DNA of 11,157 nt, taken from the NCBI GenBank assembly GCA_024277695.1, contig JAJRUR010000170.1, positions 1-11,157 on the forward strand, in the 5' to 3' direction. Positions 1-7,216 of this stretch are shown here, one piece after another. The notes beneath the pieces are model-generated. The model worked only from the letters and a program-made list of their open reading frames with translations, made no database searches and was not told the DNA's origin. The DNA is from Bacteroidota bacterium. GTDB lineage: Bacteria; Bacteroidota; Bacteroidia; Chitinophagales; Saprospiraceae. The stretch's first letter is position 1. Each line of letters begins with the position of its first letter. A program made the position numbers and the translations under genes.

Positions 1-31
1 AAAAGATTTTGTCAGAATGCTGATACAAAAT
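1..31 (-). terminator. Terminator-like hairpin behind the FEKKY-domain gene
   Basis: ATTTTGT (6-12) pairs with ACAAAAT (25-31) and CAG (13-15) with CTG (20-22), leaving an AT bulge (23-24) and an AATG loop. Read on the minus strand, the hairpin lies 18 nt past the stop codon of the gene ending at 49 and is followed by CTTTT at the window edge. This fits an intrinsic terminator for that gene. The stem is AT-rich, so its strength is uncertain, and it could also serve a gene to the left of the window. Confidence 0.45.
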
Positions 32-48
32 AGGATGCTTTGGCAGGA

Positions 49-447
49 CTAGCCTCCAAATATTTTAGAAAAGGGAGTCAAGTAACTTTGCAGTCCGATG
101 ACATCATCTCGTATTTCTTCTTTCCATTGATGACCATATACTTTTTCCAAATGTATGAAAACCTCCCGATTGTATGCTGACAAACAAGCCAAGGGCGAAG
201 GAGGCATACAGCCGTAATCATGATAGGACACGCCGTACTTCTGCTCAAAGGCATCTTCATTGCCGTATATCTTGGGAGCTATCCCGCCCACAAGTAATAG
301 ACGGGCTTTGCCGTTTTCGATATCACGTTGGGCAGCATCTGCTCCAATCAAGCATTGATTGTCCGCAGGCACATTGCTACCAAACTGAGCAAAAGCAACA
401 TGACTAATGCTCAAAAGAAATAAAAAAGCTGTCAAAATCTTATTCAT
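49..447 (-). CDS. Small secreted FEKKY-domain-like protein
   Basis: A 132-residue exported protein of unknown function. It opens with a clear signal peptide: MNK, then a hydrophobic stretch at about residues 4-16, ending VAFA with likely signal peptidase I cleavage after A20, so the mature protein starts QFGSN. The stretch FEQKYGVSYHDYGC (67-80) matches the signature that gives its name to the FEKKY-domain family, small secreted proteins annotated mainly in Bacteroidota. That assignment is from memory of the motif. Cysteines C32, C80 and C88 remain after cleavage, an odd number, so one may be free or bind metal. The gene is transcribed away from the efflux cluster, with 127 bp between the two start codons. 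A link to metal stress is only suggested by position. No good TAnnTTTG promoter was found upstream on its strand. Confidence 0.8.
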   Translation of the reverse strand: MNKILTAFLFLLSISHVAFAQFGSNVPADNQCLIGADAAQRDIENGKARLLLVGGIAPKIYGNEDAFEQKYGVSYHDYGCMPPSPLACLSAYNREVFIHLEKVYGHQWKEEIRDDVIGLQSYLTPFSKIFGG

Positions 448-574
448 ATTTATAGTTGAATCTACATTGTGGACTTATAGAAAAGTAAAAAGTTACAAAA
501 AAAAGCCACCAAATGCAAGCATATCCCGGATGTGTGCATTACGGACAATATTATTTGTATATTTACAGTCATTT
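448..574. promoter_or_regulatory. Divergent intergenic region with weak promoter match
   Basis: These 127 bp separate two divergently transcribed genes and must hold the start signals of both. On the plus strand, TA-TTA-TTTG at 549-557 resembles the Bacteroidota -7 element but has three bases between TA and TTTG instead of two, and no TTG lies at the right distance upstream. It would place transcription start roughly 10-15 nt before the ATG at 575. No minus-strand element was found that I would defend. No convincing operator palindrome is visible here. Confidence 0.25.
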
Positions 575-904
575 ATGAAAACGATAGCAATATTTCTGGC
601 TTTACTTGTATTCAGTATGTCGCTGATGCCTTGTACGGATTTGAAATCGACTGAGCATATATGCACTTCAGAAAGTACTTCTCACGCACATCACCATAAA
701 CATTCAAAAGGAAGTGTGCATGACACTTGTCCACCCTTGTGCGGATGTTCTTGTTGTGGTACTGCCATCTCCTTGCCACCAATTATTTATTTTGATTTTA
801 CATTTGAGTTGGGTAGATCTTTTTCATATCTATTTGGGTACAACAGTTTCTACGATTATTTGCTTCTAAAAAATATTTGGCGTCCTCCGAGCGGAACTGC
901 TTAA
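575..904 (+). CDS. His/Cys-rich exported protein, DUF6660-like, of metal efflux cluster
   Basis: A 109-residue protein starting MKTIAIFLALLVFS. The ATG at 575 puts a signal peptide exactly at the N terminus. The frame is open further upstream, to 407, but that extension runs into the divergent gene and would bury the signal peptide. The mature part has a histidine cluster (H37, H39, H40, H41, H43, H49) and then a cysteine cluster (C52, C56, C58, C60, C61), an evident metal-binding arrangement. It ends with an aromatic-rich stretch closing IWRPP. This architecture and its place directly before a CusA/CzcA gene match the DUF6660 family of Bacteroidota, whose role is not established. Inference: a periplasmic or membrane-attached metal-binding or sensing accessory. 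C20 after LMP is not a standard lipobox, so lipidation is doubtful. The pump gene follows after 101 bp. Confidence 0.75.
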   Translation: MKTIAIFLALLVFSMSLMPCTDLKSTEHICTSESTSHAHHHKHSKGSVHDTCPPLCGCSCCGTAISLPPIIYFDFTFELGRSFSYLFGYNSFYDYLLLKNIWRPPSGTA

Positions 905-937
905 TTCTTCTAGCTTTTTATGTTTTATTAAATAAAA

Positions 938-958
938 GTTTAGATCGTTGATCTAAAC
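938..958. repeat. Perfect 9-bp inverted repeat, possible operator
   Basis: GTTTAGATC (938-946) and GATCTAAAC (950-958) are exact reverse complements around a GTT spacer, giving a 21-bp palindrome. It lies between the DUF6660-like gene and the pump gene, 47 bp before the pump start codon. No T-run follows it, so it does not look like an intrinsic terminator. A 21-bp dyad of this kind suits a dimeric repressor. A short RNA hairpin that tunes pump expression relative to the small upstream gene is the alternative. Just downstream, ACGCAT occurs at 957-962 and again at 978-983, and GCGT at 971-974 forms a small dyad with ACGC at 978-981. Confidence 0.5.
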
Positions 959-1005
959 GCATGAGGTGTAGCGTATAACGCATCTCTAACTTAATTACTA
1001 TCAAA

Positions 1006-4000
1006 ATGATACATAAGATCATCCATTTTTCAGTAAAGAATAAAATCATTATCGCTGCCGGAGTAATCGGCTTGATCATTTGGGGGCTTTCTTCTATGAC
1101 GAAACTCTCCATTGATGCCGTACCTGATATTACGAATAATCAAGTACAGATATTGACGACGACGCGCAACCTATCGACACTGGATGTAGAGCAGTTTATC
1201 AGTTATCCCATCGAAATGGAAATGGCTAATCTACCGGGCGTACAAGAGATCAGATCAGTGAGTAAGTTTGGTCTCTCGGTTGTGACCATTGTATTTGACG
1301 ATAATTTGGGCACCTATCTGCCACGCCAACTCATAGCCGAAAAGATCAAATCTGCTCAAGCGAAGATACCCAAAGGATTTGGCAGTCCTGAAATGGGGCC
1401 AATTTCGACAGGCTTAGGTGAGATCTATCAATATATAGTAGATGTCAAACCGGGCTATGAAGACCGATATACTGATATGGACCTCCGAACTATACAGGAT
1501 TGGATCATCAAAAGACAACTATCGGGGATCGATGGAGTAGTTGAGATCAATACTTGGGGAGGACATCTAAAACAATATGAGATTGCTGTTGACCCAATGC
1601 GCTTAAAAGCTATGCATGTGCAGATCAAAGATATCAAAACAGCGATCGAGACCAATAATGGAATCTCCGGTGGTGGATATGTAGAAAAAAACGACCAAAG
1701 TTATTTCATACGAGCTGAAGGTTTATTGGGCAGTCTGAAAGATATCGAACAAACTGTTGTCAAGACTATAGATGGAACTCCCATTCTTGTTCGAGATATA
1801 GCGACAGTACAGTATGGTCACGCTCCAAGATTTGGTGCCATCACCGGCAATGGGGAGGGAGAGAAAGTATTGGGACAAGTAATGCTCCTCAAAGGAGCTA
1901 ATACCAATCAAGTACTCCGAGATGTGATAGATCGTGTAGAGCAAATTCAGCAGTCTTTGCCCGAAGGAGTATTTATAAATCCTTTTTTGGAGAGAAGTCA
2001 ATTACTTGAGCGCACTACATCTACTGTCGAAGAGAATCTAATATTTGGAGCCTTGATAGTCGTCTTTGTAGTCGTCCTTCTGCTTGGCAATATTCGGTCA
2101 GGTTTGATTATAGCCTCAGTGATTCCTTTGAGCTTACTTTTTGCTCTTGGAATGATGCATGTGTTTGGAATTTCGGCTAATTTGATGTCTTTAGGGGCTA
2201 TTGACTTTGGTATCATCATCGATGGAGCTATCATCATAGTCGAGTTTGTCATGTACTCGATCAATAAAAACAAAAATTTGCTTGAGGGATTATCTGGCCG
2301 TGCTTTACAAAATGCCCGCGACCAAATCACTATTGATCGATCGGGGCACATGATGCGCTCGGCTATCTTTGGTCAAATCATTATTTTGATTGTCTTTTTG
2401 CCGATACTCAGCCTCCAAGGAGTGGAGGGCAAAATGTTCAGGCCGATGGCATGGACATTTAGTTTTGCACTCATAGGAGCGATGATTTTGTGTCTTACTT
2501 ATGTGCCTATGATGGCGGCACTCTGGATAAAACCCGCTCAAAAAGAGCGAACGCTCTCTGATCGATTTATAGAATCACTTCAAAATATATATGACCCCAT
2601 CATACATCTATTTATGCGATTCAAAAGGATAGTCCTATTCGCCTTTTTGTTAGTGTTCGGAAGTGCATTATATATCTTTATAAATTTGGGTGGTGAGTTT
2701 GTCCCTACCCTAGACGAAGGAGATATCGTAGTACAACCTCTAATAGCATCCGGTACATCCTTGGGCAAAACCATTGAGTTATGTACTATGATGGAAAAAA
2801 AGCTCAAAGAAAATTTTGGAGAAATCGAGCAAATTGTCACTAGAATCGGTGCTGCAGAAGTACCCACAGATCCCATGAGTATGGAAGAAGTTGATCTGAT
2901 CATCACACTTAAGCCAAAAGCCCAATGGGCTGAGCTCCGTACTAAGGACGAATTAATTGGAGAAATCGAGCAAGAGCTCATGAAAATACCGGGTATGGAG
3001 TATGAGTTTACTCAGCCTATCGAAATGCGATTCAATGAACTCATCTCCGGTGCAAGAGCTGATATAGCAGTCAAGATATATGGAGAAGATTTAGATATAC
3101 TTTATAACAAAGCAGTAGAAGCAAAATCTCTCATCTCGAATATCGAAGGTGCCGCTGATGTCATCGTGGACAAAGTTGAAAATATGCCTCAACTACGCAT
3201 CATCTACCAACGCGATCGAATAGCCCAATATGGACTTCATATCGCCGATATAAATCAAACCATACAAATGGCGTATGCGGGTTTGACACTAGGAGAGGTA
3301 TATCAAGGCGAAAAGCGTTTTGATATTGTAATGCGATACCAATCTTCTCAACGCTCATCTATTGAAGACATCGCCCGAACGATGATCTATCTTGAAGATG
3401 GTAGTCAAGTACCACTGAGCGCAGTAGCAGAGATAAAAATCATTCAGGCGCCGGCCAAAATCTCACGCGATGATACCAAAAGACGAGTATCCGTAGGGGT
3501 AAATGTCAGAAATCGCGACTTAGAATCTGTAGTATTGGATATCAAAAAGACCCTTGGGGAAAAATTGGATTTGCCTCCCGGCTATTATATCAAATACGGA
3601 GGTCAATTTGAGAACCTCGACCGGGCGCGCAAACGATTGATGGTAGTTGTCCCTATTGCACTGATCTTGATTTTTCTTTTACTCTATATGGCATTTCATT
3701 CAGTCTATGAAGCCATATTGATCTACACGGCTATACCACTTGCTTCGATAGGTGGCATCTTACTTCTCTGGATACGTGGTATGCCCTTTAGCATCTCTGC
3801 AGGCGTGGGCTTTATAGCATTATTTGGAATAGCTGTACTCAATGGTATCGTGCTTATAGAACACTATAAACACTTGGATATCAATCACTACAAAAACATA
3901 AAAGACATGATTATAGAAGGGACTAAACAGCGGATTCGGCCAGTATTGATGACAGCGGCAGCAGCAGCTCTAGGTTTTCTCCCCATGGCCATCTCTACTT

Positions 4001-4143
4001 CTTCCGGAGCAGAAGTACAGCGTCCACTCGCTACGGCAGTCATCGGTGGACTCATAAGCTCTACCATACTTACACTCATCTTAGTACCCATACTATACAG
4101 TTCCCTTCTAGAATGGAAAAAGAAACAAAAATTGAAAATATGA
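1006..4143 (+). CDS. CusA/CzcA-type heavy-metal efflux RND pump
   Basis: Inner-membrane proton/metal antiporter of a tripartite RND exporter, 1045 residues, the normal full length for the heavy-metal efflux family. The N terminus is typical: first membrane helix at about residues 13-32, then IDAVPDITNNQVQI and VEQFISYPIE. The membrane signature DFGIIIDGAIIIVE supplies the expected proton-relay acidic residues D400, D406 and E413, matching D402, D408 and E415 known in CzcA. A second porter half follows, starting near FVPTLDEGD (565-573), and the C-terminal helices are intact. Aligned by eye to E. coli CusA from memory, the Cu(I)/Ag(I) methionine triad M573, M623, M672 falls on Q577, E628 and E678, so a divalent cation (Zn, Co, Ni or Cd) is the better guess. 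Its stop codon overlaps an ATG in the frame of the adaptor gene. No TolC-like domain is fused at its end, unlike some Bacteroidota homologues. Confidence 0.95.
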   Translation: MIHKIIHFSVKNKIIIAAGVIGLIIWGLSSMTKLSIDAVPDITNNQVQILTTTRNLSTLDVEQFISYPIEMEMANLPGVQEIRSVSKFGLSVVTIVFDDNLGTYLPRQLIAEKIKSAQAKIPKGFGSPEMGPISTGLGEIYQYIVDVKPGYEDRYTDMDLRTIQDWIIKRQLSGIDGVVEINTWGGHLKQYEIAVDPMRLKAMHVQIKDIKTAIETNNGISGGGYVEKNDQSYFIRAEGLLGSLKDIEQTVVKTIDGTPILVRDIATVQYGHAPRFGAITGNGEGEKVLGQVMLLKGANTNQVLRDVIDRVEQIQQSLPEGVFINPFLERSQLLERTTSTVEENLIFGALIVVFVVVLLLGNIRSGLIIASVIPLSLLFALGMMHVFGISANLMSLGAIDFGIIIDGAIIIVEFVMYSINKNKNLLEGLSGRALQNARDQITIDRSGHMMRSAIFGQIIILIVFLPILSLQGVEGKMFRPMAWTFSFALIGAMILCLTYVPMMAALWIKPAQKERTLSDRFIESLQNIYDPIIHLFMRFKRIVLFAFLLVFGSALYIFINLGGEFVPTLDEGDIVVQPLIASGTSLGKTIELCTMMEKKLKENFGEIEQIVTRIGAAEVPTDPMSMEEVDLIITLKPKAQWAELRTKDELIGEIEQELMKIPGMEYEFTQPIEMRFNELISGARADIAVKIYGEDLDILYNKAVEAKSLISNIEGAADVIVDKVENMPQLRIIYQRDRIAQYGLHIADINQTIQMAYAGLTLGEVYQGEKRFDIVMRYQSSQRSSIEDIARTMIYLEDGSQVPLSAVAEIKIIQAPAKISRDDTKRRVSVGVNVRNRDLESVVLDIKKTLGEKLDLPPGYYIKYGGQFENLDRARKRLMVVVPIALILIFLLLYMAFHSVYEAILIYTAIPLASIGGILLLWIRGMPFSISAGVGFIALFGIAVLNGIVLIEHYKHLDINHYKNIKDMIIEGTKQRIRPVLMTAAAAALGFLPMAISTSSGAEVQRPLATAVIGGLISSTILTLILVPILYSSLLEWKKKQKLKI

Positions 4144-4175
4144 CCAATTATAAATATAAAGCCAAATATAGCATC

Positions 4176-5387
4176 ATGAAAACAATACATATAATGAAAA
4201 ATATATCCTTGATCTTATTCTTATTCATAGCCTGTACCGGTGGTTCTCCTCATCAACAAACCAAGGTAGCTGATCATATCAAAGAACCGAATAAAACCCA
4301 ACCGGACGACAAAAACACACATATAATATTGACAAGAGATCAATTAAAAAATATCGACCTCCAGCTCGGTAAGTTGAGTAAGATAAATATCAGTGAGCAC
4401 ATAGAGGCCACCGGAGCACTAGGACTACCTCCTGATGCATATGCTTCTGTCAGTACCAAAATTGATGGTTTCATATCAGGTACTCAGCGATATGTAGAGG
4501 GAAGTAGGATTAAAAAAAACGCTTTCATCGCAAAAATTATCAACCCTATACTTATTGAAAAGCAAGAACAATTGCTCAGCAGTCATACACAACTCAACTA
4601 TTTAAGAAAAGAATATCAGCGACAAAAATCCCTGTTAGAAGCTAATGCAGGAGTATCCAAGCAAGTAGAAAAAATATATGCTGAAATGGAAATGTATCGA
4701 GCAAAAAAAATAGCAACAGAAAACTATTTAACTTATTTGGGCATCGATATTCAAAAAGTATTAGAGGGCAAGTTTACCAAAGAAATTGCTATAGTGTCTC
4801 CGATGTCCGGCTATATAACATCCATCAACATGCACAACGGGATGTATGTCAAACCCGAGCAACAATTACTCGAAATCATAAACGATGATCATTTGCACTT
4901 AGAACTCAATGTATATGAAAAAGACATCAGTCTGGTACGGATAGGTCAAAAAATCACCTATACCGTGCCTGCATTAAAAAATAAAATTTTTGAAGGAGAA
5001 ATCCATGTCTTGGGCAAAGAAATTGATCCGGTCAAAAAAACCGTACGTGTACACGGACATCTCAAAAAAGATCGACCAAATTTTATAAAAGACCTCTTCG
5101 TCCAAGCCAAAATATGGCTCCAAGATCAGATAGTAACTGCAGTACCTCAAGAAGCCTTAATGAGAGAGGGCGACGCATATTATATTTATCGATACATCAA
5201 AAATGCTACGGATGATGAGTCCATTATTTTTGAAAAGATCCAAGTCCGAACAGGAGCCAAGTCAGATGGATATATTGCTATCCAATCCGAACGAGAGCTC
5301 CAACACGATGCGCAATTTGTCTTTAGGGGTGCTTACTATCTCCACGCCCAATCCAAGTTAGTCAGTTCGGATGAAGTGGAAGAATAA
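4176..5387 (+). CDS. Periplasmic adaptor (membrane fusion) lipoprotein of metal RND efflux, CzcB-like
   Basis: The adaptor that bridges an RND pump and an outer-membrane channel. From the ATG at 4176 it has 403 residues. A short hydrophobic signal ends FIAC, a lipobox with C20 as the lipidated cysteine. A linker of about 30 polar residues follows, then the first half of the barrel-sandwich (about 85-120), an alpha-helical hairpin with charged heptad-like stretches (about 125-185), the second half including SPMSGYIT (208-215), and a beta-barrel (about 240-310). The start is uncertain. ATG at 4194 leaves 13 residues before the cysteine. ATG at 4140 overlaps the pump stop codon in an ATGA, which suits translational coupling but gives a 31-residue leader. 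Either way the two proteins are made from one mRNA. No His-rich N-terminal metal-binding stretch like that of some CzcB proteins is present. Confidence 0.9.
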   Translation: MKTIHIMKNISLILFLFIACTGGSPHQQTKVADHIKEPNKTQPDDKNTHIILTRDQLKNIDLQLGKLSKINISEHIEATGALGLPPDAYASVSTKIDGFISGTQRYVEGSRIKKNAFIAKIINPILIEKQEQLLSSHTQLNYLRKEYQRQKSLLEANAGVSKQVEKIYAEMEMYRAKKIATENYLTYLGIDIQKVLEGKFTKEIAIVSPMSGYITSINMHNGMYVKPEQQLLEIINDDHLHLELNVYEKDISLVRIGQKITYTVPALKNKIFEGEIHVLGKEIDPVKKTVRVHGHLKKDRPNFIKDLFVQAKIWLQDQIVTAVPQEALMREGDAYYIYRYIKNATDDESIIFEKIQVRTGAKSDGYIAIQSERELQHDAQFVFRGAYYLHAQSKLVSSDEVEE

Positions 5388-5448
5388 TATTCCATATACA
5401 TCCGTGACAAAAAAGTGTTGATGCTTGGGCGGACAGTTATTGGAATAT
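5387..5448 (+). terminator. Imperfect hairpin after the adaptor gene
   Basis: ATATTCC (5387-5393, starting in the stop codon) pairs with GGAATAT (5442-5448), and inside it TCCG (5401-5404) pairs with CGGA (5430-5433). An unpaired 7/8-base internal loop separates the two helices and a 25-base loop closes the structure. No T-run follows, so this is a poor intrinsic terminator. It could mark the 3' end of the efflux transcript or protect it. The rest of the gap up to 5534 is AT-rich with no gene. Confidence 0.25.
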
Positions 5449-5522
5449 AATATCTATATATTCGCAATGAAGAATCTTAGTTTGCCTTTTTTTCTAGGTT
5501 AATGAATCAAAAAGAATTGAAT

Positions 5523-5531
5523 TAAATTTTG
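5523..5531 (+). promoter_or_regulatory. Weak -7-like element just before mqo
   Basis: TA-AAT-TTTG directly precedes the mqo start codon at 5535. It resembles the Bacteroidota TAnnTTTG element with one extra spacer base and would give an almost leaderless transcript. No TTG is found about 20 nt upstream, so the call rests on one imperfect element. Confidence 0.25.
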
Positions 5532-5534
5532 CAG

Positions 5535-7049
5535 ATGGTACGATCAGACACAAATTATGATATTGTATTGATAGGTGCCGGTATTATGAGTGCTACACTA
5601 GGTGTATTGGTTCATGAATTGATGCCGGACCTCCGTATAGCGATCTACGAACGGCTTGACAAAGTAGGGGCTGAAAGTTCGGCAGCGTGGAATAATGCAG
5701 GTACAGGACATTCCGGATTTTGTGAACTCAATTACACTCCGGTACTGGAAAATGGCACTGTAGATATTTCAAAGGCCTTGAGTATCGGCGCTGCTTTTGA
5801 AGTATCCAAACAGTTTTGGGCCTATCTAAAAGAGATGCATCATCTACCTGATGCCCATCTATTTATCAATGACATTGACCATATGAGTTTTGTGATTGGA
5901 GAAGAAAATGTCCAATTTCTGAAAGAACGCTACAAAGCGATGCAGCCCTATGCACTTTTTGAAGATATGCTCTACACAGAAGATCATGCACAAATCATGG
6001 AGTGGATACCACTAATGATGGAAGGTCGAGATCCTAATCAAAAAATAGCAGCCACTCGTATGGAGATCGGAACGGATGTCAATTTTGGTGCCATCACTAG
6101 AGCTCTGATCCAATATTTGCAGTCTAGTGAGCGCGTTTCTTTGTTTTTGGGAAACCAAGTAGAGGACTTGTGTCAAACTAAAGATGGTATCTGGGAGATA
6201 GAGATAGAGGATAGATCCAACAGAAAAAAAACCAAAGTGTCTGCCCGTTTTGTTTTTATTGGAGCCGGGGGTGGCTCGCTGCCACTTCTCGAAAAATCTG
6301 ACATTCCTGAAGGTCGAGGCTATGGAGGTTTTCCTGTAAGTGGACAGTGGATGCGATGTGACAATCCTAAAATTATTGCTCGCCACGAAGCCAAAGTCTA
6401 TGGCAAAGCTGACGAAGGCTCTCCACCGATGTCTGTACCTCATCTGGACACGCGCTATATAGGTGCAAAGCAAGCATTGCTGTTTGGACCGTATGCCGGG
6501 TTTTCTACAAAATTTCTTAAAAATGGTTCATACTTTGATCTTCCTCTATCCCTTGAAGTCCACAATATTTGGCCATTGATCTCTGCCGGATTTCATAATT
6601 TCAAATTGACAAAATATCTCATCCGTCAAGTTTTTCAATCGGATGATGATCGTTTCGAAGCCATAAAAAAATATTATCCGACAGCAAAAAAAGAAGATTG
6701 GAAACTCGCCATCGCAGGCCAACGCGTCCAGATCATCAAAAAGGACAAAGAAGAAGGGGGTGTACTACAATTTGGTACTGAAATCGTTTGTGCGCAGGAC
6801 AAATCTCTTGCTGCGCTGCTCGGAGCATCACCGGGAGCTTCGACAGCTGTCTCTATAATGCTCGATCTACTCAACCAATGTTTTTCGCAAGAGATGCAAT
6901 CTGATGCTGTCAAAAATAAACTAGTACAAATCATCCCCTCTTATGGCCAATCACTGATCCAAAATGGTAATCTGTGTAGAGAAGTTCGCAAAAGAACCGC
7001 AAGAATATTGGAGTTGATAGATACTAAACGCTACTCCTCCTCGTCATAA
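5535..7049 (+). CDS. mqo: Malate:quinone oxidoreductase
   Basis: FAD-dependent peripheral membrane enzyme that oxidises malate to oxaloacetate and passes electrons to the quinone pool, an alternative to NAD-linked malate dehydrogenase in the TCA cycle. The product is 504 residues, within the usual range of about 490-550. The dinucleotide-binding start is clear: YDIVLIGAGIMSATL (8-22), with E39 at the end of the second strand. The family signature SSAAWNNAGTGHSGFCELNYTP (48-69) follows, and the C-terminal LGASPGASTAV block is present. The ATG at 5535 is preferred over a TTG two codons earlier, which lies in the promoter-like TTTTG. The gene ends with four serine codons that overlap the convergent xseB gene. 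It stands alone, with 147 bp between it and the efflux adaptor gene upstream. Confidence 0.95.
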   Translation: MVRSDTNYDIVLIGAGIMSATLGVLVHELMPDLRIAIYERLDKVGAESSAAWNNAGTGHSGFCELNYTPVLENGTVDISKALSIGAAFEVSKQFWAYLKEMHHLPDAHLFINDIDHMSFVIGEENVQFLKERYKAMQPYALFEDMLYTEDHAQIMEWIPLMMEGRDPNQKIAATRMEIGTDVNFGAITRALIQYLQSSERVSLFLGNQVEDLCQTKDGIWEIEIEDRSNRKKTKVSARFVFIGAGGGSLPLLEKSDIPEGRGYGGFPVSGQWMRCDNPKIIARHEAKVYGKADEGSPPMSVPHLDTRYIGAKQALLFGPYAGFSTKFLKNGSYFDLPLSLEVHNIWPLISAGFHNFKLTKYLIRQVFQSDDDRFEAIKKYYPTAKKEDWKLAIAGQRVQIIKKDKEEGGVLQFGTEIVCAQDKSLAALLGASPGASTAVSIMLDLLNQCFSQEMQSDAVKNKLVQIIPSYGQSLIQNGNLCREVRKRTARILELIDTKRYSSSS

Positions 7050-7216
7050 ACCCGATCGGACAAAGCATTTTCGACACCACGCAATTCGTCTTTACAAAAC
7101 CGGATTAAAACACCCGCACGCTGAACAGCTATAGGGAGTTGGGCAAGAGGAGTTTCGCCACTTTCCAATCCGGATAGAATCTCTTGCAATTCATTTAGCG
7201 CTTGTTCGTAAGTCAT
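7031..7216 (-). CDS. xseB: Exodeoxyribonuclease VII small subunit
   Basis: Small subunit of exonuclease VII, which degrades single-stranded DNA from both ends and takes part in mismatch repair. The product has 61 residues, at the short end of the family's usual 60-85. It carries the typical pattern YEQALNELQEILSGLESGE near the N terminus, a break with the conserved L-E-G/S feature, and a second amphipathic helix (about 26-50) with VENAL, matching the coiled-coil hairpin by which XseB subunits bind XseA. Its ATG overlaps the xseA stop codon as ATGA (7213-7216), so translation is probably coupled, as fits a complex with several XseB per XseA. The final codons for DEEE and the stop lie antisense to the end of mqo. 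Confidence 0.92.
   Translation of the reverse strand: MTYEQALNELQEILSGLESGETPLAQLPIAVQRAGVLIRFCKDELRGVENALSDRVYDEEE

Noticed and set aside
407..574. 56-codon N-terminal extension of the DUF6660-like gene
   Set aside because: It overlaps the divergent gene, is lysine-rich and low in complexity, and would place the signal peptide in the middle of the protein.
1998..2351. Minus-strand open frames inside the pump gene, including 2580-2981
   Set aside because: They are antisense shadows of a well-conserved coding sequence and have no recognisable domains.
3888..4190. 100-codon minus-strand open frame with hydrophobic start
   Set aside because: It lies antisense to the pump's C-terminal membrane helices, which force hydrophobic codons on the other strand; no promoter or family match.
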